Both the position numbers and the translations under genes were made by a program. The notes below the pieces were generated by a model that was not told the origin of the DNA, searched no databases, and saw only the letters and a list, made by a program, of their open reading frames with translations. Below, in pieces: positions 41,891 through 51,433 of a stretch of 64,000 bases of DNA (the first letter of the stretch is position 1; each line of letters opens with the position of its first letter). The stretch covers positions 1 through 64,000 of the forward strand of contig JBEKGJ010000006.1 of NCBI GenBank assembly GCA_050012855.1, written 5' to 3'. Source of the DNA: JAJXZJ01 sp050012855 (GTDB lineage Bacteria > Verrucomicrobiota > Verrucomicrobiia > Limisphaerales > J093).

Positions 41891-43087
41891 TCATTTACCA
41901 AACGCCGCGGCCGCCGCTTCGGTGAAAGCCGGCAGAATCTTGCCGCCGTCGGTGCCAGGATAACCCGCGTGCTGGACCATGAACACCGTGATGAGCCCGT
42001 GCGCCGGGTCAATCTGCAGGTTCGTGCTATAGGCCCCGCCGTGTCCGAAACTGCCGCCCGGCTGGCGACTCACCGACCAGCCGAACCCGTAGGCCGACGG
42101 GAGCCCGCCCGTTTGATTCGAGGTCATTTCCTTCACGGCCGCCTCGGAGAGGTAGCGTCGGCCTGCGAAGACGCCGCCATTGAGGATCATCTGGCCGAAA
42201 CTCGCAACGTCCTTTGCCGTGGAGAACAAACCGCCCGCCGGCGAGTCGGTTCGGCGGCGGTCGGTCAACGGATACGTGACTTGATCAATGCGCGTCTCCT
42301 CGAGACCGTCCCGGGCGGCGTTGGGTTTGTAGGACTTCGCCAGTCGTGCCAACTGCCCGGCGTCCGGCCGGAACGTGGTGTCCTTCATGCCCAGCGGACC
42401 AAACAATCGCTCCGCCATGAACCGCTCATAGGGCACACCGCTGACCACCTCGATGATCCGCCCGGCCGTGTTAATGCCGGCGTTGCTGTAGTCGTACTTG
42501 GTGCCGGGTTCCGTGTTCAGCGGCGTCAGCGCGTAGGCGAAGATGGCCTCGCGCAGCGACAGCACGTCCACTTTATACACGTCCCCCGTTTGCTCGAGCC
42601 TCGTTGAAAACGGCAGGCCGCTCGTGTGGGACAGGATTTCGCGGACCTTGATCGAATGGGCCGGGTGTTTCAACAGCAGGTGGTCCTTGTCCTGCTCCGC
42701 CGCCAGCCACTGGCCCTTGAACTCCGGCAGGTATTTCTCGACCGGATCGTCCACGTTCACCTTGCCCTCGTCCACCAGCATCATCAGCGCGGCGGCCGTC
42801 ATCGGCTTGGACATCGAGGCGATCCAGAACAGCGCGTTGGTCGGCATGGGCCGGCCGGCGGCAACGTCCGCGTAGCCGACCGTTTCCAGATCGAGCACGC
42901 GGTCTTTCGTCGCCACCAGGGTCACGGCGCCCGCCAGCGTATGACGGTCCACGAACGGTTGCAGCGCGGCGGCAACCGGCCCGGTGGTGCCGGCCGCTCC
43001 GGCCGTTCGCACGCCGAGCGCGAAGATCGTGAATGCGAGGACAGCGCCCCGCCAAACCGGGGCGCGGGCGGAAGACAGGTTTTGCAT
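41891..43087 (-). CDS. Exported serine hydrolase, class C beta-lactamase-like
   Basis: The 398-residue protein has a signal peptide (GAVLAFTIFALGVRTAGAAG) and the three class C motifs: SMSK near residue 90, YSN in YDYSNAGI near 200, and HGGA in SFGHGGAYST near 345. Most such proteins are esterases or peptidases rather than antibiotic-hydrolysing enzymes. ATG 43087 places the signal peptide at the N-terminus. Confidence 0.88.
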   Translation of the reverse strand: MQNLSSARAPVWRGAVLAFTIFALGVRTAGAAGTTGPVAAALQPFVDRHTLAGAVTLVATKDRVLDLETVGYADVAAGRPMPTNALFWIASMSKPMTAAALMMLVDEGKVNVDDPVEKYLPEFKGQWLAAEQDKDHLLLKHPAHSIKVREILSHTSGLPFSTRLEQTGDVYKVDVLSLREAIFAYALTPLNTEPGTKYDYSNAGINTAGRIIEVVSGVPYERFMAERLFGPLGMKDTTFRPDAGQLARLAKSYKPNAARDGLEETRIDQVTYPLTDRRRTDSPAGGLFSTAKDVASFGQMILNGGVFAGRRYLSEAAVKEMTSNQTGGLPSAYGFGWSVSRQPGGSFGHGGAYSTNLQIDPAHGLITVFMVQHAGYPGTDGGKILPAFTEAAAAAFGK

Positions 43088-43254
43088 GGCGCCAGCGTGA
43101 AGCGACCCCGCGCCCAAGTCAAATCGTAGCGGCGACTCGGCGCCGCCATTTGAAAGAAAGCGGGCGAAGTGCGGCGGTCTGCCGCCGCGCCGCTATGCCC
43201 TGCCCGATGGCGCTTGCCACCCCGCATCATTTTTTCTAAAGTCCCGACATACCT

Positions 43255-44079
43255 ATGGGAAACATCTATTTCGGCATCAACCTCGAATACGTCCGCCACC
43301 ACGACAAACCGATGGAGTGGGGCGTTCAACGGGCTGCGGACCTGGGCTACACCTACGTCGAACCCATGGTCCACTGGGGCCGCGAATTGCTGAGCGAAGC
43401 CGGCTACTTCCACAGCGTCTCGATGTTCGACGACCCGCTCCGGATCAAACGCGCAGTCGAAAAGGCCGGCGTGAAACTCTCCGGCCTGTCCGCCCACACG
43501 CCGCTCACCAAGCCCGAGATCGGCGTCGAATATCTCAAGCAGGCCATCCGCTTCGCCGCCGAGTGCGGCGCGCCCGTGGTCAACACCGACGAAGGCCCCA
43601 AGCAGCCGTGGACGACCGAGGCCGAGGATTTCACGTTGATGCGCTACACGCTGATGGAGGCGGCGAAGGTCGCCGAACCGCGCGGCATCCTCATCGGCCT
43701 CGAACCGCACCAGCAATACAGCCACACCCCCGCGGGGCTCGATCGCATCCACGGCCTGGTCAAGAGCAAGGCGATCGGCATCAATTTCGACACCGGCAAC
43801 AGCTATCTCGCCGGCGAGGATCCCTATTCCTGGCTGCAACACGTCGTGGGACGGCTGGTGCATCTGCACGCGAAGGACATCTCGATCACCCATTCCGAGG
43901 CCGAGCGCGGCAAGGTCACCGGCACGCCCGTGGGCTGCGCGTGCGGCGACGGCGTGATTGACTGGGCGCGGGTGATCAAGCTGTGCCGGAAGGCGAAGCG
44001 CGACATCGTGTTCTCGGTCGAGTGCGGCACCATCGAGCAGGCCGAACGCTCCATCCAGCACCTCAAGAGCCTGGTGTGA
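43255..44079 (+). CDS. Sugar phosphate isomerase/epimerase (xylose isomerase-like TIM barrel)
   Basis: The 274-residue protein starts MGNIYFGINLEYVRHHDKP. It has the AP-endonuclease-2-like barrel features LGYTYVEPMVHWG, LSGLSAHTPLT, GILIGLEPHQQY, FDTGNSYLAGEDP, LVHLHAKDI and a final FSVECGTIEQAE. The Glu, His and Asp metal ligands are present. The substrate is unknown. It is followed by a 200-base spacer without visible features. Confidence 0.85.
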   Translation: MGNIYFGINLEYVRHHDKPMEWGVQRAADLGYTYVEPMVHWGRELLSEAGYFHSVSMFDDPLRIKRAVEKAGVKLSGLSAHTPLTKPEIGVEYLKQAIRFAAECGAPVVNTDEGPKQPWTTEAEDFTLMRYTLMEAAKVAEPRGILIGLEPHQQYSHTPAGLDRIHGLVKSKAIGINFDTGNSYLAGEDPYSWLQHVVGRLVHLHAKDISITHSEAERGKVTGTPVGCACGDGVIDWARVIKLCRKAKRDIVFSVECGTIEQAERSIQHLKSLV

Positions 44080-44278
44080 GTGTGGCCTGGAGGTGTGCTG
44101 GGGCGGCCTCCATGTGGCCGTTGGGGGGCGAATGGAGCGGGAGGTGGTGAAGCAGGACGCCTTGCAGGCGTCGGCGTAGCGAACCACGGCCATACATGAG
44201 GAAGCGGTGCGCCGTCCTCATTGCCGCCTCCGCCACCGGCGAGATTGACGTGAGCTTAAACACCATTATCATTACCCT

Positions 44279-45406
44279 ATGATAAACAGGCTTTACGCCA
44301 ATAACTTCCGTTGCCTTGTCGCATTCAGGGCTGAATTTGATTCGTTCGGCGTCCTGTGTGGACCCAACGGAGCCGGCAAGAGTTCCGTCTTCGACGCCCT
44401 GAGGCTGATTAGGAATCTTGCCACCGGTGACGGCTACCTCGGCGGCGAGGGCGAACGAGATGTGCCGCACTTGGAGTTCACCAACTGGCAAAAGGGAACT
44501 GCGCAAGAGAGCACCGTTCAGGAGTTTGAGGTGGCTGTGACGGCTGAAGCACATTCCTTCGAATACGTGATTCATCTGGAACAAAAGGCGAGTTTCGAGA
44601 AACCACGGATCGTGCAAGAAAGGGCCACCTGCGATGCAAAGAGCTTGTTTGAGCGGGATCTGGACGGGGTGCACTTTCAGAAGGCGGACGGCACGCCGAC
44701 CGGTTTCCCTTTGGACTGGCGTCAAGCCGCGCTGGGATCGATCCAGCCGAAAGGAAGCCTGAGCGAACTCGCTATTCTCCAAGAGGCAATGTCCAAGCTC
44801 TTGATTCTGCGGCCCAACCCGAGGGGCATGGAAAAGGAAAGCAAAGGGGAAGCGAAACACCCCGATCTTTACTTGGGCAATCTGACCTCGTGGTATCGTT
44901 CGCTGTCGCAGGAGCAGGACTGGACGGACGCCTTGCGCGACTTGCTGCGAGACGTATGGCCCGACTTCAGGTCCTTCCGGTTGGTGGACGTGGGGCTGAA
45001 CACCAAGGCGCTGCAACTCCGATTTGAAGGGTCGAACGGTGCCGATGCAGGCGTCTTGTTTTTCGGCCAACTCTCCGACGGGGAGAAGGCCCTTGTGGGC
45101 CTCTACATGTTGCGGGCTGCGTTGGCAACCGGGGCAGCCCAGACGATCCTGGTTGATGAGCCGGACAACTTTGTCGGGCTGCCGGAACTTCAACCCTGGG
45201 TGTTGTCGTTGAGGGAATTGCTCGATAATGAGCACCAAGCCATCCTCATTTCGCATCACCCCGAGATCTTGAGCAGCGCCGGCGAGGATTTCGGCCGTTA
45301 CCTGTGGCGGGACAATCACACGTCGCCTACCCGCATCGGCCCCTTGAGGGTGCCTGCGGGTCTTAGTGCCGGCGAAGCCGTAGCGAGGGGGTGGGTCCGT
45401 GGCTAG
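44279..45406 (+). CDS. AAA/SMC-like ATPase, first gene of a two-gene module
   Basis: The 375-residue protein is an ABC/SMC-type ATPase of the AAA_15/AAA_21 class: Walker A GPNGAGKSS (28-36), signature LSDGEK (265-270), Walker B ILVDEPDN (290-297) and switch histidine ISHHPE (324-329). No coiled-coil arm long enough for an SMC is present. The base composition is visibly less GC-rich than neighbouring genes, suggesting transfer. It overlaps the next gene by eight bases. Together they resemble ATPase-plus-TOPRIM defence pairs (for example PARIS- or OLD-like), though I cannot assign a known type. Confidence 0.8.
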   Translation: MINRLYANNFRCLVAFRAEFDSFGVLCGPNGAGKSSVFDALRLIRNLATGDGYLGGEGERDVPHLEFTNWQKGTAQESTVQEFEVAVTAEAHSFEYVIHLEQKASFEKPRIVQERATCDAKSLFERDLDGVHFQKADGTPTGFPLDWRQAALGSIQPKGSLSELAILQEAMSKLLILRPNPRGMEKESKGEAKHPDLYLGNLTSWYRSLSQEQDWTDALRDLLRDVWPDFRSFRLVDVGLNTKALQLRFEGSNGADAGVLFFGQLSDGEKALVGLYMLRAALATGAAQTILVDEPDNFVGLPELQPWVLSLRELLDNEHQAILISHHPEILSSAGEDFGRYLWRDNHTSPTRIGPLRVPAGLSAGEAVARGWVRG

Positions 45407-45968
45407 CCGCACTCAAATCGTGTGCCTCCACGAAGGCAAGGAGGGCCGCAGCATTGACCCGATCTTCATCCGCACTATCCTGAAGGAGCTTGATCCGGCT
45501 TGGATTCGTCCATGGCCGGGCAACAACATAATCCGCCCGGTGGATTGCGGGGGAAGAAGTGATCTGATTGCGAGAATGCCTGTCGAGCTGAAGCACTGCC
45601 TCGGCATGGGTGGCGACACGACTCTGATGGTTTGGGCTGACCTCGACCACGACATGGAAGACGGAGAGCAGTTGAAGGAGAAGTTTTGGGCGACCGCACA
45701 GCAGGCCGGAATCATTCGGGAGCAGTTTGACCAGGTGGTGTTCGCATTCGCCAAGGACCGCCTTGAGAACTGGGTGCAGTTCCTGCTGAATGGAACCACC
45801 GACGAGTCACAGGAAGGCCCAAGGGAGAGGCACGGCAGAAAGGTGGCGGATGCTGCAAGGAGGCTGGCCCTGAGGTGCAAGGGACATGCATCGGGATCTC
45901 CGAACCCTCCGTCGCTGGGCTGGTCGTGTCAAAACTGGCGCCGCTTAGTCGAGCGGATGCGACGGTAA
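45399..45968 (+). CDS. TOPRIM-like partner of the AAA ATPase
   Basis: The 189-residue protein starts at GTG 45399 inside the end of the ATPase gene. It shows a TOPRIM-like arrangement: IVCLHEGKEG with Glu12, then MVWADLDHD with Asp81, Asp83 and Asp85, then a KDRLENWVQFLL segment near 119. TOPRIM domains cut nucleic acids with metal ions. The last 50 residues are Arg-rich. The fold call is from motif spacing only. Coupled translation with the ATPase argues for one complex. Confidence 0.6.
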   Translation: MASRTQIVCLHEGKEGRSIDPIFIRTILKELDPAWIRPWPGNNIIRPVDCGGRSDLIARMPVELKHCLGMGGDTTLMVWADLDHDMEDGEQLKEKFWATAQQAGIIREQFDQVVFAFAKDRLENWVQFLLNGTTDESQEGPRERHGRKVADAARRLALRCKGHASGSPNPPSLGWSCQNWRRLVERMRR

Positions 45969-46133
45969 GCAGTAACGCCGAGGTGAGGTCAGTCCAATTG
46001 CTATGAGCCCGACCAACGAAGCCGCCTTCAAGTCCGCCATCGAACTGGACCTGCTCGCGCGATGCTACGCAGCCATGGATAGGGCGGACCGGACGTGCGA
46101 TCACACGTCTTGCCCATGGTCGTGCTGGGCTTC

Positions 46134-46385
46134 TTACCCCAGCACCGGCTTGAGCCATTTCGGGACCGGTTTGGTGAGACTCGTCGCGCGGCCATTTTGA
46201 AAGACCGCCGCTTGCCGGAATGGCGTACGCAGGTCGTCGTCGTCGAAAACCAGCACGTGCGGCAGTTCGCGGATGGCGGCCTTGAGATTGGCCATCCTGC
46301 GGGGAAAACTCTTCACCAACTTCTCCGTCGGCACATCGTGTCCGCCTTGCGACACCCGCATCGCCACGCGCTTCTCGGAAATCTT
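46134..46385 (-). pseudogene. C-terminal remnant of a zeta-toxin-like kinase
   Basis: The frame from about 46385 to TAG at 46134 reads KISEKRVAMRVSQGGHDVPTEK, SFPRRMANLKAAI and HVLVFDDDD to PVPKWLKPVLG. This matches the end of zeta-type toxins/ABC-type ATPases (RVxxGGHDVP, then RYPRSLxNL). The N-terminal two thirds with the P-loop are missing. The break at about 46390 is where spacer repeat sequence begins. Confidence 0.55.
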
Positions 46386-46394
46386 CGGCCTGCG

Positions 46395-46555
46395 GCAGGG
46401 TAGCACAGGCCACTGGCCTGTACCGTCGGGCGACCCTCCCAACGGAAGGGCTGCGCGATGGTGAACGGATAACGCTGCTGCTTTCCACGTGTTTTCCCCC
46501 ATTCCGCCCGGCGAGTCGCCGAGCGGGACGGGCGGGTCGCCCGTGCCACCCAGTT
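46395..46555. repeat. Dispersed spacer repeats next to the toxin remnant
   Basis: GCACAGGCCACTGGCCTGTACC-like sequence at about 46402-46423 and the inverted repeat GGCGAGTCGCC / GGCGGGTCGCC at about 46509-46535 fill the gap. These GGCxxxxCGCC blocks look like repeated extragenic elements. The 650 bases between 45969 and 46621 contain no intact gene. Confidence 0.4.
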
Positions 46556-46621
46556 TTGACGCGTCCGTCCGGCTTGGAAACCGGATTGATTTGGCAGCGC
46601 GGGCTTGGCAGGCTCGTGGGC

Positions 46622-47569
46622 ATGAAGCACGGCAACATAGCCAATCCATCCACCTCCGTCACCCGTCGCGACTTTCTGCTGACCGGCGCCGCCGCCATCG
46701 CGACCGCCGCCCTTGGCCCGGTCCATTCCTTCGCCACTGACAAGCCCGCCGCCCCGCCGTCGAAGCCGCTCGTCGGCTCCCAGATTTACGGCTGGGGCCA
46801 GTATTACCAGCGCGAAGGCCGGGATTTGAACGCGCATCTGGACGAGGTGCTTTCTGCGCTGCGCGACGCCGGCTACGATTATCTCGAGTCGAACGTGGAC
46901 GTCGGCACGCCGGAGAACAACGCGCGGTTCGCCGAACAGCTCCGCGCCAAGGGCCTGCAGCCGGTCTGCCTTTACACCGGCGCGCGCCTGCACGACGACA
47001 AGGCCGGCGAGGTGGTCGGTCGCATTCTCGTCGCGGCGAAGGTGTGTCGTGACGCCGGCTTCCAGGTGATCAACTGCAACGCCGATCCGATTGGCCGTGA
47101 AAAGACCGACGCGGAATTGCAGACGCAGGTCGCGGCGATGAAGCAACTCGGCGCCGGTCTGCGCGAACTGGGGCTCCGGTTCGGCATTCATCACCACACG
47201 CCCGAGATGGTCAATCACGCCCGCGAATTCCATTACAACTTTCGCAACAGCGCCGCCGGCGTCGTGGACTGGTGCTTCGATGTTCACTGGGTTTTCCGCG
47301 GCGGACTGGCGCCGCTGACCGCGCTGGGCGAATACGCGGACCGCGTGGTTTCCTGGCACCTGCGCCAGAGCCGGGCCGGCATCTGGTGGGAGGATCTGGC
47401 GCCGGGTGACGTGGACTATGCGGCGGTGGCCGCAGCGGCGCGGGCCCGCGGCTGCGCCCGCCGCTACGCCGTCGAACTGGCCCTGGAAAACGGCACGAAG
47501 ATCACGCGGTCAGTCGTCGAGAACCACCGTCGCAGCCGGGAATTCGTGCGCGCGGTGTTTGGCGCCTGA
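46622..47569 (+). CDS. Tat-exported sugar phosphate isomerase/epimerase
   Basis: The 315-residue protein has a twin-arginine signal (SVTRRDFLLTGAAAIATAALG) followed by the same TIM-barrel family as the gene at 43255: GSQIYGWGQYY, LRDAGYDYLESN, VINCNADP, FGIHHHTPEM, WCFDVHWVFRGG and a closing YAVELALENGTKITRS. It probably acts on sugars in the periplasm. ATG 46622 is chosen for the signal. Confidence 0.85.
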   Translation: MKHGNIANPSTSVTRRDFLLTGAAAIATAALGPVHSFATDKPAAPPSKPLVGSQIYGWGQYYQREGRDLNAHLDEVLSALRDAGYDYLESNVDVGTPENNARFAEQLRAKGLQPVCLYTGARLHDDKAGEVVGRILVAAKVCRDAGFQVINCNADPIGREKTDAELQTQVAAMKQLGAGLRELGLRFGIHHHTPEMVNHAREFHYNFRNSAAGVVDWCFDVHWVFRGGLAPLTALGEYADRVVSWHLRQSRAGIWWEDLAPGDVDYAAVAAAARARGCARRYAVELALENGTKITRSVVENHRRSREFVRAVFGA

Positions 47570-47624
47570 GCGGGCGTGCGAAATCCGGTGGATTTTTTTC
47601 CGGCCCCGTCGTTACAATCCCGCC

Positions 47625-49022
47625 ATGCCAGAGAAGAGCTTGCAGGACATCCCGCGGACCTGGCGGGAGCAGTACGAAAAAGGCCGGTTGGCGTTCGACA
47701 AGAACAACCTCGACTACGCGATTTCGATCCTGAGCAAGGTGCTCGAACAGGAGCCGGGGTTTTACGAGTGCCGGGAGGTGTTGCGCCTGTCCCAGTTCAA
47801 GAAGGCGGGCACCAGCAGCAGCGGCGGTTTTTTCAAGCGCATGATCGGGTCCGCCAATCCGAAGTTGAGGCTGGCCCAGGTGACCCTCCGAAACAAACCG
47901 CTCGAGGCCATCGCCGTCACCGAACAGGTCCTCAGCGACGATCCCAACAATCTCAGTGCGCACCGGCTGCTGGCCGACGCCGCCCTGGCGGCCAACCTGC
48001 CCAAGACCGCCATCCTCTCGCTCGAGTTCGTCTTCAAACAATCGCCGAAGGATCGCGACGTCGCCTTCAAGCTCGCGCAAACCCTCTCGCGCACGGGCGA
48101 GGCCGCGCGGGCCGAGCGGATTCTGGCCGAGCTGGCGCGCAATAACCCGGACAACTCGGAGATCATCCAGGCGGTCAAGGATGCGGCTGCGAACCGGACC
48201 ATGGACGAGGGAGGGTATGCCGAGCTCGCCGACGGCCAGGGTTCCTATCGCGACATTCTGCGCGACGAAAAGAAGTCCGTCTCGCTGGAGCAGGAACAAC
48301 GCGAGCACAAAACCGAGGACGTCAACACGCGGCTGATTGCCGAATATGAGGAACGGCTGAAGACGGAACCGCAGAACCTGCGCCTGGTCCGTTCGATCGC
48401 CGAGTTGTTGGTCGCGAACAAGGAGTTCGACCGGGCGCTCGACTATTACGGGCGGCTGGCGGGCACGCAGGCGGCGGATCCCTCGCTGGAGCGGGCCATC
48501 GGCGAGACGCGGGTGAAGAAGATCGAACATCAGATTGCCCTGGTGGACCCCAACGCGCCGGACGCGGCCGGGCAGATCGCGCGGCTGGAGGCGGAGAAGA
48601 AGGAGTTTTTGCTTGCCGACTGCCGCAGCCGGGTTGAGCGGTATCCGAACGACCTGGGGTTGCGGTTCGAGTTGGGTCAGTTCTATTACGAGGCCGGCCG
48701 CATCGGCGAGGCCATTGCCGAATTCCAGCGGGCTCAGAACAACCCGCACAAGCGGATCGGCGCGCTGGCCTACCTGGGGCGCTGTTTCAGCCGGCGGGGC
48801 ATGAATGACCTGGCCGTTCGGACGTTCCAGAACGCGCTCAAGGAGAAGCTCACCTTCGACGACGAGAAGAAGGAGTTGATCTACGACCTCGGCAGCGCGC
48901 TGGAGAAAATGGGGAAACGCGAAGAGGCCATCGAGTACTTCAAGCAGATTTACGAGGCGGACATCAGCTACCGCGACGTCGCCGCGAAGGTGGACGCCTA
49001 TTATGCGGCCCAAGGGGGCTGA
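47625..49022 (+). CDS. TPR-repeat protein
   Basis: The 465-residue protein is made of tetratricopeptide-like helical pairs, clearest at KGRLAFDKNNLDYAISILSKVLEQEP, NKPLEAIAVTEQVLSDDPNNL and LGSALEKMGKREEAIEYFKQIYE. It has a charged coiled stretch near 225-300 and no signal peptide or membrane segment. It is a scaffold for protein contacts; partners unknown. Confidence 0.85.
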   Translation: MPEKSLQDIPRTWREQYEKGRLAFDKNNLDYAISILSKVLEQEPGFYECREVLRLSQFKKAGTSSSGGFFKRMIGSANPKLRLAQVTLRNKPLEAIAVTEQVLSDDPNNLSAHRLLADAALAANLPKTAILSLEFVFKQSPKDRDVAFKLAQTLSRTGEAARAERILAELARNNPDNSEIIQAVKDAAANRTMDEGGYAELADGQGSYRDILRDEKKSVSLEQEQREHKTEDVNTRLIAEYEERLKTEPQNLRLVRSIAELLVANKEFDRALDYYGRLAGTQAADPSLERAIGETRVKKIEHQIALVDPNAPDAAGQIARLEAEKKEFLLADCRSRVERYPNDLGLRFELGQFYYEAGRIGEAIAEFQRAQNNPHKRIGALAYLGRCFSRRGMNDLAVRTFQNALKEKLTFDDEKKELIYDLGSALEKMGKREEAIEYFKQIYEADISYRDVAAKVDAYYAAQGG

Positions 49023-49057
49023 GTGCTCCTGCCGGAACGGCGTCGTCGGGCGCCCGG

Positions 49058-51310
49058 TCACCAACGGGTGCGCAAGACCAGCACCGGCCGGTCGTGGCTG
49101 AGCGCGCCGGTAATCCAGTTCGCCGGCAAATCCGCGAGCACTGAACTCGCGTTTTCTCGCGAAGGCACACGTGCCGGCGCGAACGCCGCCGCCGGCTGCC
49201 AGTCCCCCATTCCCGCCAGGGCCGCGGCGTCGCGCTGCGCTTCGGCCGTGGTGCAGGCGCGCACCTGCCAAACCGCGGGCGCGCCGGTGCGACCCGACAA
49301 CCCCACGATCATGCCCGGTGCCCGGGCCGGGTCGGGCGCCGGGTCACACACCACCAACAAGGTGTTCTGATTGGCGGGCCATTGCGCCCCGAACCCATCC
49401 AGCGGCGACTGCCAGCCGGCGGCACGGCCGATTTCCCGGCCGTTCATCCACACCTTGCACGGAACCGTTGCCGCCACCGTGAGATAAAGCGGAGGCGTAT
49501 TCGTGGCCGCTTCGACGACGGTGTGGGCGGCGTCTGGACTGGCGGTCGCGAAGGCGAACCAGCATTTGTGCGGAAAGGCCTGCACCCGGGAGCGCATCGG
49601 CGCCAGTTCTAGGGTGTGCCCCAAGCCGACGCCGTCCACCGCGGTCACCACGCCGTTGGCCGCTCCCGGCGCAAACACCGGTGGGCCCAGGACGGCGGGC
49701 AGCGTTCGCCCGTCCGATTGAAACAGCCACGCGTTGGCGGGGATCGCGTGGGCCACCAGCACGTCGTGTCCGCGGAGAAAGACGACCCCGCCGGCCGCGG
49801 TTCGTTCCGCGCGCACCGCGGCGTGAAACTGGATTTCCACGAGCGCGCGCCTGGTCCAGCGGCCGGTCAGCCGCCATTCGTCGTCCGTGGCCACGACGTT
49901 GACGCCGGGCGGTGCGGTTACCGTGGCCGCGTTTGCCCAGCCCGGGCGGTGAAGATGGAGGGTTGCGCGCACCGGCTTCCGCGGGGTGAGTTCCACGCGC
50001 AGTCCGTCGCCAGTTTCCTCGGTTTTCACCTGCCACTGTGTGCCGGCGGAAGCCAGTTTCACCTCCGTATCCACGGCGAGATTGATGCGCACGCCGTCGG
50101 GAACCGGCGTGGCGACGAGCCGCGCCACATCGGCCAGGGCCCGCGGCCAGTGCTCGCAGCAGCACCAGTAGGCCTCGGTGCCGCCGCCAGCGAAGGCGGC
50201 CGGTTCGCCGTTCACCATCGTGTAGGGGCGGTGGCCTGACCCACCGGACATGAATTGCTGGAACGCGAAATGGTTTTTCAGGCAGCGCTCGGCTTCATCG
50301 AGACAGGCGCGCCAGCCGGTGGCGCGCCAGAGCACGAGATTCAGGCGCAGCCAGTCGGCCACGGCGCAACCTTCATCCCGTGTGTCGCCGCGCGACAACC
50401 GTTCGCTCACTCCCGCCGTCGGCAGACGGTATCTTTCGAAGATCGTCCGCCAGTCATTTTCGGCGGCGGTCAACCAGCGGGTCTCCCCAGTCAGCCCAGC
50501 CAGATCCACCAATCCGCGCAGCGTGGTCAGGCGGCCATGGCTGTGCTGATCGCCCAGCGAGGGCAGCGCCACGGCGAGGGCGGCGATGCGTTCCGCCTGG
50601 TGCCGATAGCGTGGGTCGTGCGTTTCGCGGGCCAGCGCGACCAGGCCTTCGATGCACGAGAAGTAACAGGTGGAAAAGGCATCGGCGAAACCGCCGCCGA
50701 CATTCTGCAGGTTCTCCGGCCGGCAGTACACCGTGTCGGTGGCCACGAAGTAATCGCCGAGGCGCCGGGCCGCGGCGAGTGCCGCGGGATTGCCCGTCTC
50801 CGCGTACGCTTCGGTCAACCCGATCAGCAGCCGGCCGTTGCCCCAGAGAATCGGCATGTCGAAGGCGCGGTTGAGCGACGGCAGATGCTGCTCGGCGCCG
50901 AAATGGCCATCCGGCTTCTGGCAGCGGGTCACGCCGTTTACCAGGGCCGCCAGGGTGGCTGCCTCGGCTGGAGAACTCCGCGCCAGGAAGGCCTCCATGC
51001 CGATCATGCGACCGGAAATGTCGCCGCTGTATTCGGTGAAGATCCGTTTCCGGTCGAGGGCGACGTCGGCGATCACATAGTCGGGATCGCCGAGGGGCGC
51101 GGTGTGCAGGCGGGTGCACGCCGCCGTGAATTGCCGGCCCCAGTTTCCTTCGAGCCGGACATCGTGGACCGGCGTCCATGTCGGTTCGAACCAGGCTGGC
51201 GCGTCGTTGGGGCTTTCCGCGGCGATCAGGGCACCTGCGGCCAGGCAGGGGAGCGCCAGGCGGAGAATCGTCAATCGGCGGCAAACGCTCCTGGGGGCGA
51301 AGGCATTCAT
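49058..51310 (-). CDS. Exported GH127-like beta-L-arabinofuranosidase
   Basis: The 750-residue protein has a signal peptide (LTILRLALPCLAAGALIAAE). The catalytic (alpha/alpha)6-barrel keeps the GH127 zinc/thiol site: DEGC (Glu and Cys) near residue 315 and EAYWCCCEHW near 375, where Cys is the nucleophile in characterised members. Beta-sandwich domains follow (about 440-600), and the end carries NGREIGRAAGW, a jelly-roll-like module. It probably removes L-arabinofuranose from plant glycans. ATG 51310 is chosen over a much longer open frame. Confidence 0.85.
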   Translation of the reverse strand: MNAFAPRSVCRRLTILRLALPCLAAGALIAAESPNDAPAWFEPTWTPVHDVRLEGNWGRQFTAACTRLHTAPLGDPDYVIADVALDRKRIFTEYSGDISGRMIGMEAFLARSSPAEAATLAALVNGVTRCQKPDGHFGAEQHLPSLNRAFDMPILWGNGRLLIGLTEAYAETGNPAALAAARRLGDYFVATDTVYCRPENLQNVGGGFADAFSTCYFSCIEGLVALARETHDPRYRHQAERIAALAVALPSLGDQHSHGRLTTLRGLVDLAGLTGETRWLTAAENDWRTIFERYRLPTAGVSERLSRGDTRDEGCAVADWLRLNLVLWRATGWRACLDEAERCLKNHFAFQQFMSGGSGHRPYTMVNGEPAAFAGGGTEAYWCCCEHWPRALADVARLVATPVPDGVRINLAVDTEVKLASAGTQWQVKTEETGDGLRVELTPRKPVRATLHLHRPGWANAATVTAPPGVNVVATDDEWRLTGRWTRRALVEIQFHAAVRAERTAAGGVVFLRGHDVLVAHAIPANAWLFQSDGRTLPAVLGPPVFAPGAANGVVTAVDGVGLGHTLELAPMRSRVQAFPHKCWFAFATASPDAAHTVVEAATNTPPLYLTVAATVPCKVWMNGREIGRAAGWQSPLDGFGAQWPANQNTLLVVCDPAPDPARAPGMIVGLSGRTGAPAVWQVRACTTAEAQRDAAALAGMGDWQPAAAFAPARVPSRENASSVLADLPANWITGALSHDRPVLVLRTRW

Positions 51311-51433
51311 GCTGGCGCTGAAGATGCCGGACCGGCATCCGGGCGACAACGAGAATGCGAGCCTCCCCCGGCGCCCGGCCGCCGGGCTTTTCCACGGTTG
51401 CCAGTCGGCCCCGGATCCGCTATGGGTGAGTCC

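Noticed and set aside
44279..45968. Naming the ATPase/TOPRIM pair as PARIS
   Set aside because: The ATPase class fits, but the second protein is only 189 residues and I cannot confirm the AriB-type domain. The pair is left unnamed.
46003..46200. A 65-residue plus-strand frame before the zeta-toxin remnant
   Set aside because: It overlaps the remnant at its end, has low-quality composition, and no family could be recognised.
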